A stretch of 64,000 nt of DNA from contig NZ_JAGSYD010000005.1 in assembly GCF_025685575.1 (NCBI RefSeq), positions 124,567 through 188,566 of the forward strand, read 5' to 3'. Below the pieces are notes generated by a model, which was given only the letters and a program-made list of their open reading frames with translations, searched no databases and was not told where the DNA came from. This stretch comes from Granulicella cerasi (lineage in GTDB: Bacteria; Acidobacteriota; Terriglobia; Terriglobales; Acidobacteriaceae). A program made the translations under genes and the position numbers. The first letter of the stretch is position 1. Every line of letters begins with the position of its first letter. Shown here piece by piece: positions 26,738 to 36,059 of this stretch.

Positions 26738-28003
26738 ATGAGCGCCTGCGATAGCCTTACAACAACTCGTATGCCGCCGCCTTCCTCTCAAATCGTTGCC
26801 CCGCCGAGCTTTCGCGGAAGTTTTGCGGTCCTCATGACTTGTGTTGGGGCACTTGCGCTTACCGCTCTCGACCGTGGGCTGCTTGGCAGCGCATGGCCAC
26901 AGATGCGTGGCGAGTTGCACGCCACCAGCGCGCAGTACGGTTCGCTCGTTTCTGCATTTTCGATCACCTACGCACTGGCCGCGCCGCTCTACGGACGCCT
27001 GCTGGATCGCTATGGGATGGCGCGCATTTTCGTCACATGCATCTGCGCCTGGACGCTCTGCAGCGTCGCCACGGGATTCGCGCACACCTTCCGGCAGCTC
27101 GTTCTGCTCCGCATTCTGCTGGGTGTCTTTGAAGCCGTATCTCTACCCGCGATCGGATGGGCGTACGCCGCATTTCTGCCCGCAGAAGAACGTCCACTCG
27201 GCACCGCCCTCACACAGATAGGCCTGACGGGAGGAAGCATCGGCGCGGTGCTTCTCGCCGGTTGGTCCGCAGAGCGGGGCCAATGGCGCAGCGCGTTCCT
27301 CTTCACCGGCATAGTCAGTGCTGTGTGGATCATCGCGTGGGCCGTCGTGGCTCATCGCCGCGTCGACGAGCGGCGGCTCCAGCAATCAACAACTCCACCA
27401 ACCCCATTACTGCGCTTGCTCATGCGAGCCGATACCTGGACGCTCATCGTTGCATCGCTTTTCACGATGCCGATCTACAGCTTGTGGACAAACTGGACCA
27501 CCATCTTCCTCGTACGCGATCGCGGCATGACACCTGCGGCAGCTAACCTCGAACTCGCATGGCTCCCTCCGCTCTGTGCGATCGCGGGAGGCATCGCAGG
27601 AGGAGTCGTTGCTACACGACTCTCTCGCGAGCGTTCGCCACAACGCGGACGCTTTATCGTCTTCGCCTCAGCAAGCATCCTCCTGCCCGCGACGTTGTTC
27701 GCCTTCACGTCGCATCACGCGATCATGTCTGCGATCGGCATTGGGCTCAGCCTGTTCATCACGCTCTGCATGAGTGTCAACCTTTACGCGATGGCCGCAG
27801 ACTTGTGTGGCGCGGAAAACGCAGGGCTGATGTTCGCGTTGTTGACCATGTCCTATGGCTTCATGCAAACCTTCGTCTCTCCACTCATTGGCAGGTGGGT
27901 AGATCGCCATAGTTTTACTGCGGTCGCGATCGGTGCGTCCCTATTGCCTTTTATCGCCACAGCTCTTCTGCGATCAACAGTTACCCACAGCCCAGAGCCC
28001 TGA
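26738..28003 (+). CDS. MFS transporter
   Basis: A 421-aa major facilitator with about 12 transmembrane helices. Between TM2 and TM3 is GRLLDRYGMARIF, the RxxGxR-like signature loop. DRGLLGSAWPQM in TM1 and the segment GWAYAAFLPAEERPLGTALTQIGLTGGSIGAVL resemble the anion:cation symporter group, but the substrate cannot be assigned. Met11 (26768) is an alternative start. It is divergent from the ABC exporter and is the last gene before the tRNA. Confidence 0.85.
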   Translation: MSACDSLTTTRMPPPSSQIVAPPSFRGSFAVLMTCVGALALTALDRGLLGSAWPQMRGELHATSAQYGSLVSAFSITYALAAPLYGRLLDRYGMARIFVTCICAWTLCSVATGFAHTFRQLVLLRILLGVFEAVSLPAIGWAYAAFLPAEERPLGTALTQIGLTGGSIGAVLLAGWSAERGQWRSAFLFTGIVSAVWIIAWAVVAHRRVDERRLQQSTTPPTPLLRLLMRADTWTLIVASLFTMPIYSLWTNWTTIFLVRDRGMTPAAANLELAWLPPLCAIAGGIAGGVVATRLSRERSPQRGRFIVFASASILLPATLFAFTSHHAIMSAIGIGLSLFITLCMSVNLYAMAADLCGAENAGLMFALLTMSYGFMQTFVSPLIGRWVDRHSFTAVAIGASLLPFIATALLRSTVTHSPEP

Positions 28004-28042
28004 AGCTTTGACAAACCTCTAACCCTGTCGTAATCTCATAAG

Positions 28043-28119
<77 letters not shown>

Positions 28120-28170
28120 AAGAATCAATAAGTAGAAGCAGCAAGACCCCATTATCCCCCAATCGGAAAT

Positions 28171-28308
28171 GGCTCCCAGAAGACCTTCACTCTTGAAGGT
28201 CTTTCGTGTTTTTACGTCCTCCCCTTCCCAATAGCAACGGCTCCCCAAAGACCAGCCCAACAACCTGGCTGTTTGCCTTGCGCTTGGAGTCCGTCATCGC
28301 TCGTCCAT
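28171..28308. repeat. Left direct repeat flanking the defence cassette
   Basis: This 138-bp segment is repeated in the same orientation at 39764-39901. The two share a 28-base exact block (28176-28203 with 39769-39796) and a 37-base exact block (28272-28308 with 39865-39901), with scattered differences between. Each carries the 3' tail of an integrase gene on the minus strand and a hairpin. Confidence 0.85.
28179..28204 (-). terminator. Hairpin at the end of the integrase remnant
   Basis: AAGACCTTCA-CTCT-TGAAGGTCTT forms a 10-bp stem (11 with a G-U pair), followed on the plus strand by T-rich sequence. The same hairpin, longer, is present in the right repeat at 39769-39800. It may end transcripts from either side. 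Confidence 0.6.
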
Positions 28309-28455
28309 AGATGTTCATCGTCGTCTGGATCGAAGCGTGGCGCTCCAGTCTCATCGAGCCAGGAGCGATAGGTGTGGCGGAACGTGTGCCAACCGCTTCC
28401 CTCCGGGAGACCAATGAGTTCGGCGACCCTGCGAAGCTGACGCTTCTTCCTAGAA
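28187..28455 (-). pseudogene. Truncated, deleted tyrosine-recombinase (integrase) remnant
   Basis: One frame gives LIGLPEGSGWHTFRHTYRSW and then LDETGAP, including the HxxR catalytic box of tyrosine recombinases. Another frame gives RHASIQTTMNIYG and then RAMTDSKRKANSQVVGLV, with the region of the catalytic tyrosine. The residues that normally join them are missing and the frame changes around 28325-28340, so the gene is broken by a small deletion. The 5' part is gone and the upstream end merges with the hheA-like gene. The same C-terminal tail occurs again at about 39837-39901. Confidence 0.75.
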
Positions 28456-28470
28456 GTTCGGAACGCTATA

Positions 28471-31400
28471 TCAATGGGCTCGGGTGGATACATCCAATGC
28501 CTCTTGCAAGCGCTTTTGAAGATCCGATCCGACACGTTTGAAACCTAGATAACGCGATGCAGCTCGGATGAGCTCCGCATCAGTGCCGCCTCCGTTGTCG
28601 GTCCGCGCATATCCGAGTGCCGCCTGCAGCTCTAAAAGCGAAATGTACTCTGCTTTCAGTACTGTCCCCTCTTCTTGGGACCGGTCGCGCACAGGCGGAT
28701 TCTCCTTTTGCGCTTGGATGAACCAGAATTGCGACTCGCAAAGTAGCTCTGATTCAGACCGCGCCGCTCGCTTGAGGGCCGCTGTTACAGCCGCGACAAT
28801 ACGAGCACCCGCACGCTCCTTACCGAAGCACGAAGCGACACGGCGGGCAACTTCGTCTTCGTGAATCGGCCCTTCTGCAGTGACGATGCTCAGAGCCGTT
28901 TTCTCCAGGAGTTCTGGGCTCGCCTCGTGCGGTTCCAGCACAGAGTCCACTGAGTAGAGGGTTCTCGTATACAGAGGAATTTTGCGGATGGATGTTGTCT
29001 CCGACGACGGCGTCTCAGTGATAGCGGCATCACCATCTATCAAGACTTCAGCTGAGGAAGCGACCAGCTCATCCTCTTCTTGAACTGAATGAGGATCACT
29101 CTCGAGGTTCAGTGCAGCGAATAGAGCTTCTCGCAAACGCTCTATTTCCAGTGGCCTACGATAGAACCAGTCTGTACTCCATACCCTGTGAAACTTCCAT
29201 CCGAGATGCTCAAGCACCTCCTGACGCATGCGATCTCTCTCGCGCGCCCACAATGCATGATGATACGTAGCTCCATCGCATTCGACGGCGAGTAGATAGG
29301 TTCCCGGACGTGAGGGGTGCCGAACACCGATATCAATACGAAAGCCACTTGAGCCAACCTGCGGATCTGCCAAAAAACCCATCTGACGAATCACATCGGC
29401 TACGTCCTGTTCGAGTGCGGTTTCCGCATCCTCTCCTGTCGGAGCATCTTGTTCAAACTTTCCGTTCTTTGCAAAATCGAGGTACCGCTTGAAGATACGG
29501 ACACCTTCACCTCGCGCCCTGCTGAGATCGATCTCGGAAGGATCGAAAGAAGCGAAGACTTCGCAGCGGAGGCGCGCACGCGTAAACAAAACATTAAGGC
29601 GACGTCCACCGCCTTCACTATTTACAGGCCCAAAGGACAAACTGCTGAGCCGGCCGCCCGCCACGACGGGACCATAGCAGACGCTAATCAGGATGACATC
29701 ACGCTCATCACCTTGAATGTTCTCGATGTTCTTCACGAAAACACTTTCCCTTGATGACTCACTCAGAAAAGCATCAAGCGTCTTGTCTGAGCGTCGGGCA
29801 AGTTCCAACAGTTCCGTAATCAGGTTCCTCTGCGACACGGAGAAAGTAGCAATCCCCAGGGATTGTTTCGGATTCAGTCGCGCGTGTTCTGCGACTTTCC
29901 GGACTAGAGCTTCCCCTTCGAGACGGTTGTCCCGCTTGCCACCTCGGTCATACACACCGGATACCTGCGTGAAACAGAGTCCGAAGCGGGGATCGTTTTT
30001 GAGGGGCGAGGGTAGCAACACCAATTCGTTGTCATAGAACTCCGCGTTCGAGACCTCGATCAGAGATGGATCTTTCGAACGGTAATGCCACTTCAACATA
30101 CGCCGACCTAGTCCGCGCGCCTCACAAAGGGTGAGGATACTCTCCATCTCCTCAAGCTTCGCAGCTCCCTCCAACAGATCTTCGCCCTCATCTTCATTCG
30201 CCTCATCTTCGCGGTTGTCACCGTCCAGCAGGAGTCTGTCAAAGAAAGAGGTGGGCGGAAGCTGCCGAGGATCGCCAACGACGACGACCTGCTCTGCGCG
30301 GGCTACCGCTCCGAGGGCATCTTCTGGACGCACCTGACTGGCTTCATCGATAACGAGAAGGTCGAATTTGAAGATGCCCGGCTGCAGGTATTGAGCCACA
30401 GAGATCGGGCTCATGAGCAACACTGGTTTGATTCTCTGAATGGCACCTGGGGCGCTATTCATAAGCCGTCGCAGAGGGATGAGCCTGCGCCGTTTCGCAA
30501 TCTCGCCACGCACTACTTTCATCTCGCCGAGGGCACCCGTCGGCACGTGAGAGAGGTGCTTGTTCCGAATATGCGTAACATTTTCACGCAGATGATTGCG
30601 TTCCAGATTCGCGAATGTTCTTACGAGCTCATGGCGGTCAATGCCATCCAATTCCTGCAGAAGAGGATGGAGAGAGCGAGCCTCCGACCAGAGTCTTTCT
30701 GCTCTAGCAAAACGCAGTTCGACGGCAGCGGCATCAGGCTGCAATGCTCCGGCGTGCATCTCAGCCACGATGGACTCAAGCCCCAAATCGATCATCTTTG
30801 CACGAGTCCGTGCCGAACTCGCCCACGAAACATAGTCTTTGAGGTGAGTCTGCAGCAACCGCAATTGCTCTAATGTTTCAAGCAGCGAGACCTCTGAGAC
30901 ATTGCCAGCTGCCCAGCGTCTCATGTCCAAACTGAGGGCATCACAAGCCTGCTCAAGCAGACGCTGCGAGCCTGGCGCGACCCTTTCCAACTCTGAGGTA
31001 AGAGCGCCTAGCTGAGAACGATCTTCAGAGAGCGCAATAGCGCGCTCGATGGAAGCGCTCAAAGCAGATCGCTCTATTTGGGAAAGCCAACTCCCAACAG
31101 GCAGCAAAGAGGCGAAGTCAGTTTGTTCCCCTCGCCATACTGGTCCGATGCTTTGCGCGCAAAAGAGTTCATCATCCTTGAGCTTCTTGCGGAGGGACTG
31201 CACATGAAGGAGTTCCTCTACCAGCGCCAATCTTTCAGCCGCTGATTTCGGAAGAGGCCCCTTCAGATATCCGCCGAGTTGCTTTGAAGCCTGCTTGTAA
31301 GAACTGCCCCATCGACTAAAGAAGGATTTCTGTCCGGCTGTGAGAGGAACGCGCAGATCGAACACTGGAGCATCCAGCGCCTGTTCCAGAAAGCGAGATT

Positions 31401-33246
31401 GCGCCGCATTTGCAGCTTCTTTCCAGAGCTTTCCCGCCTCCAACGCCTCGCTAAGTCGCGCACGATCAGTCGCCCCCATACAAGCTCTTGCCGCAGATGT
31501 GCTGGTTGATGGAAGCGTCGCAATTGTGTGCAAGAGATCAAGAATGGTTTGCGTGTCGGATACCTTAAGTGTCCGCTCGATACCCAAAGCCGCCGCACAT
31601 CCTTCAAGCGCACCTCGCAATGAATCCAACGCGGCAATGGCTTGATCCAGCAATGCCGCTGCCCGGGCGAGGTCCGTAGGCTGGAGATCGAGACGCTTCA
31701 GCGCCCGCAGCGGATTCGTATCGGGTGAGCCAAGAAGCGCGACGTGCTTTCCATACTCATCGATGAGTCTGCAAAGATCTTCCTCGTCTATCCGAGTCAT
31801 GGTCAGAAGCTTGTCCGAGGCAAACTTCGGCGGCGTGTACCCCATCCCCAGATAGCGAGCTTGCCGTGCGAGAACGCCAATTCCGGTTTCTCCTGAATTA
31901 CCAATCGGCTGGTGCAAAGCCTCAGCGATGTTGTTCAGCCGATCTCTTACAGCGGTGAGCTGTTCCGGCTCACCGGGCATCCGTGGGATCGCTTGTGCTG
32001 CATCCAGCGTTCTGCTCAGTTCTTCCAGAACGGCTTTTCTGTTCGCGGACTTCGAATGCAGTTCAAGGCAAACATCGCGCATGCCTACCTTCACCAAGCG
32101 GTCATACACCACGGAAAGTGCGGCCATTTTCTCCGCGACGAAGAGTACCGTCTTGCCTTCGCGAACAGCGGTCGCGATGATGTTGCAAATTGTCTGCGAC
32201 TTGCCGGTGCCCGGAGGTCCCTGGATCACAAGGTTACGACCGGAGCGCACCTCTTCAATGGCGATCGCTTGCGACGCGTCAGCATCAACGACATGGAAGA
32301 GCTTCGCTGGAGGAAGGGCTTCGTCCAGGTGCTTATCCAAATCTTCTGAAATCTTTGCTCCCTCAAACCCCTCAAAGAGCAGACCGCGTGTCAGTGCGTG
32401 GTTCTTCAGCGACCCATGCGGCCAGGAATCTGGCGACAGATCTTGGAACATCAGCAGCTTCGAGAAGGAGAAGAATCCCAACTGCATACCGTCCCGATCA
32501 ATCGACCAAGACGGCCGATGAGCAGTCGCCTCGGCCACCAGATCGAAGTAGCTGGAAGGCGTCCACTCTTCCTCGACATCAAGCTCAGGAAGCTGAATTC
32601 CGAAATCATCTCTCAGTCGGATCGAGAGCGGGAGGTTCGAGATAAGGTCCTCGTCTCTCATGCGGATGTCGAACGTCGAGGTCCGTTCATTACGGACAAG
32701 GTCAACTGGAAGCAGAATCAGCGGGGCGACACGCGGCACCTTAGAGGTTTTGTCTTCGTACCAGGTCAAGAAACCCAACGCCAGATAGAGGATGTTCACG
32801 CCTTGCTCTTCTTCGGCGGTGCGGGCTTCCTGTGCAATCGAAAGCAGCTTCTTCTGCAGCCCGTCCGGCCCCAGCGGCGTCTCCAGAAAATCATCGGTGA
32901 ACCGCGACGGGTCCATCGACTCCACCGGATCAGGTAGCGCCAACGACATCTCTTTGGAGTCCGCCGTCTTGTCCGTCCCACGCGCCAGGAAGCGCATAGT
33001 CTTGTGTGCGCTCAAGGTCGCATACACATCTTCCGTGCGTTCGTTGATCAGGTTGAGAATCGGCCCGCGTGTGTTCGAACGATTCACATGGATCAAACGG
33101 TTGCGCGTTCCAGTCTCCACGAGACGGCGGCGGGCTTCTTCGAACAGGCGAACGACCCCATCGTCATGGGGAGTTTTTGAAGAGGCAGTTACTCGATCAA
33201 GAATTTCCAATGTCGCTCCAGAACCGCGCAGCATTACGACAGGCAT
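28471..33246 (-). CDS. hheA: DUF4011/SF1-helicase/Vsr-like nuclease/DUF3320 protein (HheA-type defence)
   Basis: A giant protein (1591 aa from Met at 33246). Order: an N-terminal DUF4011-like part (EEARRRLVETGTRNRLIHVNR); an SF1 helicase with Walker A QGPPGTGKSQT (near nt 32,200) and motif II VIDEASQVRPEDALG plus GDPRQLPPT (near 30,300); a C-terminal PD-(D/E)xK nuclease of the Vsr/MTES_1575 kind (RIDIGV, then VECDGATYHHA and RVWSTDWFYRRP, near 29,150-29,350); and a DUF3320-like end. This architecture is catalogued as the single-gene Hhe anti-phage system. The start is uncertain: the frame is open to 33414, and 33321 and 33234 are other candidates. It is head to head with hsdM. Confidence 0.82.
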   Translation of the reverse strand: MPVVMLRGSGATLEILDRVTASSKTPHDDGVVRLFEEARRRLVETGTRNRLIHVNRSNTRGPILNLINERTEDVYATLSAHKTMRFLARGTDKTADSKEMSLALPDPVESMDPSRFTDDFLETPLGPDGLQKKLLSIAQEARTAEEEQGVNILYLALGFLTWYEDKTSKVPRVAPLILLPVDLVRNERTSTFDIRMRDEDLISNLPLSIRLRDDFGIQLPELDVEEEWTPSSYFDLVAEATAHRPSWSIDRDGMQLGFFSFSKLLMFQDLSPDSWPHGSLKNHALTRGLLFEGFEGAKISEDLDKHLDEALPPAKLFHVVDADASQAIAIEEVRSGRNLVIQGPPGTGKSQTICNIIATAVREGKTVLFVAEKMAALSVVYDRLVKVGMRDVCLELHSKSANRKAVLEELSRTLDAAQAIPRMPGEPEQLTAVRDRLNNIAEALHQPIGNSGETGIGVLARQARYLGMGYTPPKFASDKLLTMTRIDEEDLCRLIDEYGKHVALLGSPDTNPLRALKRLDLQPTDLARAAALLDQAIAALDSLRGALEGCAAALGIERTLKVSDTQTILDLLHTIATLPSTSTSAARACMGATDRARLSEALEAGKLWKEAANAAQSRFLEQALDAPVFDLRVPLTAGQKSFFSRWGSSYKQASKQLGGYLKGPLPKSAAERLALVEELLHVQSLRKKLKDDELFCAQSIGPVWRGEQTDFASLLPVGSWLSQIERSALSASIERAIALSEDRSQLGALTSELERVAPGSQRLLEQACDALSLDMRRWAAGNVSEVSLLETLEQLRLLQTHLKDYVSWASSARTRAKMIDLGLESIVAEMHAGALQPDAAAVELRFARAERLWSEARSLHPLLQELDGIDRHELVRTFANLERNHLRENVTHIRNKHLSHVPTGALGEMKVVRGEIAKRRRLIPLRRLMNSAPGAIQRIKPVLLMSPISVAQYLQPGIFKFDLLVIDEASQVRPEDALGAVARAEQVVVVGDPRQLPPTSFFDRLLLDGDNREDEANEDEGEDLLEGAAKLEEMESILTLCEARGLGRRMLKWHYRSKDPSLIEVSNAEFYDNELVLLPSPLKNDPRFGLCFTQVSGVYDRGGKRDNRLEGEALVRKVAEHARLNPKQSLGIATFSVSQRNLITELLELARRSDKTLDAFLSESSRESVFVKNIENIQGDERDVILISVCYGPVVAGGRLSSLSFGPVNSEGGGRRLNVLFTRARLRCEVFASFDPSEIDLSRARGEGVRIFKRYLDFAKNGKFEQDAPTGEDAETALEQDVADVIRQMGFLADPQVGSSGFRIDIGVRHPSRPGTYLLAVECDGATYHHALWARERDRMRQEVLEHLGWKFHRVWSTDWFYRRPLEIERLREALFAALNLESDPHSVQEEDELVASSAEVLIDGDAAITETPSSETTSIRKIPLYTRTLYSVDSVLEPHEASPELLEKTALSIVTAEGPIHEDEVARRVASCFGKERAGARIVAAVTAALKRAARSESELLCESQFWFIQAQKENPPVRDRSQEEGTVLKAEYISLLELQAALGYARTDNGGGTDAELIRAASRYLGFKRVGSDLQKRLQEALDVSTRAH

Positions 33247-33412
33247 TACGACTGCAAATGAGGGATTTCCATATTGTTTATGCGGAGGCTGTGGTAGCGC
33301 AATGACATTTTGCAGTCTCATCACTGCCCCATGGCAAAACCACCACTTAGGTCTTGCAGCCCCACTCCAAATAGGTGCATCCCCACGTATTCCAATGCGA
33401 TAGTGGTAGTGC

Positions 33413-34945
33413 ATGCTAACTGGCGAAATTCGTAATCAAATCGACCGCATCTGGGACGCCTTCTGGTCCGGCGGCATCGCCAACCCGGTCGATGTCATCG
33501 AGCAGATCACTTATCTGTTGTTTCTAAAGCGTCTGGACGAGGTTCAGGAGCTGGAAGAGCGCAGGGCCACGCGCCTCGGCACCCCGCTTGCCCGTCGCAT
33601 CTTCCCCGAGGGCAACGACCCCAAGGGCGTGCCCTACGAGGACTTCCGGTGGAAGCGCCTCAAGAACGCCTCCGCCCCGGAGATGTACACCCGCTTCGCC
33701 GACCACATCTTCCCTTGGCTGCGAACCATGGGTGACGGCACCACCTACGCGCATTACATGCGGGACGCCCGCTTCACGATCCCGGAGTCACTGATCGCCC
33801 GCGCAGTGGACCTTATCGATAACGTCCCCATGGACGACCGCGACACCAAGGGCGACGTTTACGAGTACATGTTGGGCAAGCTGGCCACCTCCGGCACCAA
33901 CGGCCAGTTCCGCACGCCGCGCCACATCATCCGCTTCATGGTCGAGATGATGGCCCCCACGCCCAAGGACGTAATGGTGGACCCCGCCGCCGGCACCTGC
34001 GGCTTCCTCATGGTCACTGGCGAGTACCTGCGCGACAACCACGCAGAGCTTTTCGCGAACGACAAGCTCCGCAAGCACTTCAACGAAGAACTCTTCCACG
34101 GCTTTGAGAACGACGGAGCCATGCTCCGCATCGGCAGCATGAACATGCTGCTGCACGGCGTGGAGAACGCCGACATCCAGCGCCGCGACTCGCTCGCGCA
34201 GGACCACTCCGGCGAGGACGAGAAGTACACGCTGGTGCTGGCCAATCCGCCCTTTGCCGGGTCGCTCGACTACGAGAACGTCGCCAAGGACCTGCAGCGC
34301 GTCGTCAAGACGAAGAAGACCGAACTGCTCTTCCTCGCGCTCTTTCTCAGGCTCATGAAGCCGGGCGGACGCGCGGCGGTCATCGTGCCGGATGGCGTGC
34401 TCTTCGGCTCCAGCAAGGCACATAAGGAGCTGCGCCGCCTGCTCGTCGAGGAACAGAAGCTGGACGGCGTGGTCTCACTGCCCTCGGGAGTTTTCCGTCC
34501 CTACGCGGGTGTCTCGACCGCGATTCTGTGTTTCACCAAAACCAACTCGGGCGGTACGGAGAACGTCTGGTTCTACGACATGCAGGCCGACGGCTGGTCG
34601 CTCGACGACAAGCGGCAGGAGCTGCTGCCCTTTGAGAAACTGGGCTCCGCACCAGCCGAGGCCCTCACCGAAGCCGAGCACGCGAAGAACAACCTGCCTG
34701 ACGCCTTGACTCGCTGGAAGCAACGCGACGGCTCTGAGCGCGAACGCCCACGTACCGCGCAGAGCTTCTGCGTGCCCAAGAGCGAGATCGCCGAGAACGG
34801 CTACGACCTGAGCCTGAATCGCTACAAGCAGGTGGTCTACGAAGAGGTGGAGCATGTACCGCCTCAGCTCATCCTGCGCGAACTGATGGACTTGGAGAAG
34901 GAGATCGAGGCGGGGTTGAAGGAGTTGGAGGGAATGCTGCGGTGA
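33413..34945 (+). CDS. hsdM: Type I restriction-modification DNA methyltransferase subunit HsdM
   Basis: A 510-aa N6-adenine methyltransferase: an N-terminal HsdM helical domain (LTGEIRNQIDRIWDAFWSGG), SAM-binding motif I DPAAGTCGFL (about residue 190), catalytic NPPF (about 274), and a C-terminal helical domain. It works with HsdS to methylate the target site and with HsdR to cleave unmodified DNA. It overlaps hsdS by 4 bp. Its ATG lies close to the 5' end of the divergent hheA-like gene, so both promoters share this short region. Confidence 0.95.
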   Translation: MLTGEIRNQIDRIWDAFWSGGIANPVDVIEQITYLLFLKRLDEVQELEERRATRLGTPLARRIFPEGNDPKGVPYEDFRWKRLKNASAPEMYTRFADHIFPWLRTMGDGTTYAHYMRDARFTIPESLIARAVDLIDNVPMDDRDTKGDVYEYMLGKLATSGTNGQFRTPRHIIRFMVEMMAPTPKDVMVDPAAGTCGFLMVTGEYLRDNHAELFANDKLRKHFNEELFHGFENDGAMLRIGSMNMLLHGVENADIQRRDSLAQDHSGEDEKYTLVLANPPFAGSLDYENVAKDLQRVVKTKKTELLFLALFLRLMKPGGRAAVIVPDGVLFGSSKAHKELRRLLVEEQKLDGVVSLPSGVFRPYAGVSTAILCFTKTNSGGTENVWFYDMQADGWSLDDKRQELLPFEKLGSAPAEALTEAEHAKNNLPDALTRWKQRDGSERERPRTAQSFCVPKSEIAENGYDLSLNRYKQVVYEEVEHVPPQLILRELMDLEKEIEAGLKELEGMLR

Positions 34946-36057
34946 AACACGGCTGGAAACAACTGCCCTTTGAAGAGGTCATCGAAGATTGCTCGTCGGG
35001 GAACCCAAAGGTTCTTCAGAGTTCTTATCAGCCCTCGGGAAAAATCCCGGTCGTGGATCAGGGTAAGGAGTTGATTGCTGGCTATGTCGATGACGCGTCG
35101 CTTAGGTGTAAGGAGAAGTCTCCAAGAATAATTTTCGGAGACCATACCCGTATATTCAAATTTATCGACTTCCCATTCTGCCTTGGTGCCGACGGCGTAA
35201 AAGTTCTTCGCCCAAAGATCGAAGCTGACACCAAATTTCTCTTCCATTGCCTGCGGGCACTTCAGATCCCCGAAGCGGGATACAGCAGACATTACAAGTT
35301 CCTAAAGCGCATGCCCGTTGTTCTTCCACCACTAGCGGAGCAGCGAAGGATTGCGGAGATTCTGGATCAGGCGGAGGCATTACGGGCCAAGCGCCGCCAG
35401 GCTCTCGCCAAACTCGACACCCTCACCCCATCCCTATTCCTCGAAATGTTCGGCGATTCAGACTCTAACCCAAAGGGATGGACGAAGAAGAAGCTTGTCG
35501 ATATCTGCTCAACAATTACTGATGGAGAGCATCAGACACCCAAACGTTCAAATTCTGGATTCAAGCTCCTGTCAGCAAGGAATGTTAGGAACGGGCATCT
35601 AGACTTTTCCGATGTTGATTATGTTGACGAAGTCGAGTTCGAGCGGATCGTCTCGCGTTGCCGTCCACAAAGAAACGATGTTCTTATCTCATGCTCGGGA
35701 ACCATTGGACGCGTCTCCGCGATTCGTACTGATGAAGGCTTATGCCTAGTTCGCAGCGCTGCACTTCTGCGACCTATTAAGGAGAATGTCGACACCGATT
35801 TCCTTGAAGGATGGCTGCTACAACCTTGGATGACTCGAATGATGATGAGTCGTGCGAATGCCTCTGGGCAGCCGAATCTCTTTCAGAACCAGATAAAAGA
35901 GCTTCCTATCCTTGTACCTCCGTTGTCTTTACAGCACCAGTTTAGCGTTCGGGCAGGAGCTATCCGCGAGCAAAGAATAAAGTTCGAAACTGCATTCGAC
36001 GAGGGAGATAAACTGGCTTCATCTCTTCAGCACCGTGCCTTCCGAGGTGAACTCTAA
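34942..36057 (+). CDS. hsdS: Type I restriction-modification specificity subunit HsdS
   Basis: A 371-aa specificity subunit with two target-recognition domains (about 1-115 and 165-320). They are separated by the conserved helical spacer PPLAEQRRIAEILDQAEALRAKRRQAL, and a similar degenerate PPLSLQHQFSVRAGAIREQ helix lies after the second. It starts at GTG 34942 in a GTGA overlap with hsdM. Base composition drops relative to its neighbours (more AT-rich), as is usual for freely exchanged specificity genes. It sets the bipartite DNA target, which cannot be read from sequence alone. Confidence 0.93.
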   Translation: MKHGWKQLPFEEVIEDCSSGNPKVLQSSYQPSGKIPVVDQGKELIAGYVDDASLRCKEKSPRIIFGDHTRIFKFIDFPFCLGADGVKVLRPKIEADTKFLFHCLRALQIPEAGYSRHYKFLKRMPVVLPPLAEQRRIAEILDQAEALRAKRRQALAKLDTLTPSLFLEMFGDSDSNPKGWTKKKLVDICSTITDGEHQTPKRSNSGFKLLSARNVRNGHLDFSDVDYVDEVEFERIVSRCRPQRNDVLISCSGTIGRVSAIRTDEGLCLVRSAALLRPIKENVDTDFLEGWLLQPWMTRMMMSRANASGQPNLFQNQIKELPILVPPLSLQHQFSVRAGAIREQRIKFETAFDEGDKLASSLQHRAFRGEL

Positions 36058-36059
36058 TC

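Noticed and set aside
26642..27085. Upstream extension of the ABC exporter frame by 148 codons
   Set aside because: It runs antisense into the divergent MFS gene and is not transporter-like; the membrane domain starts after Met at 26641.
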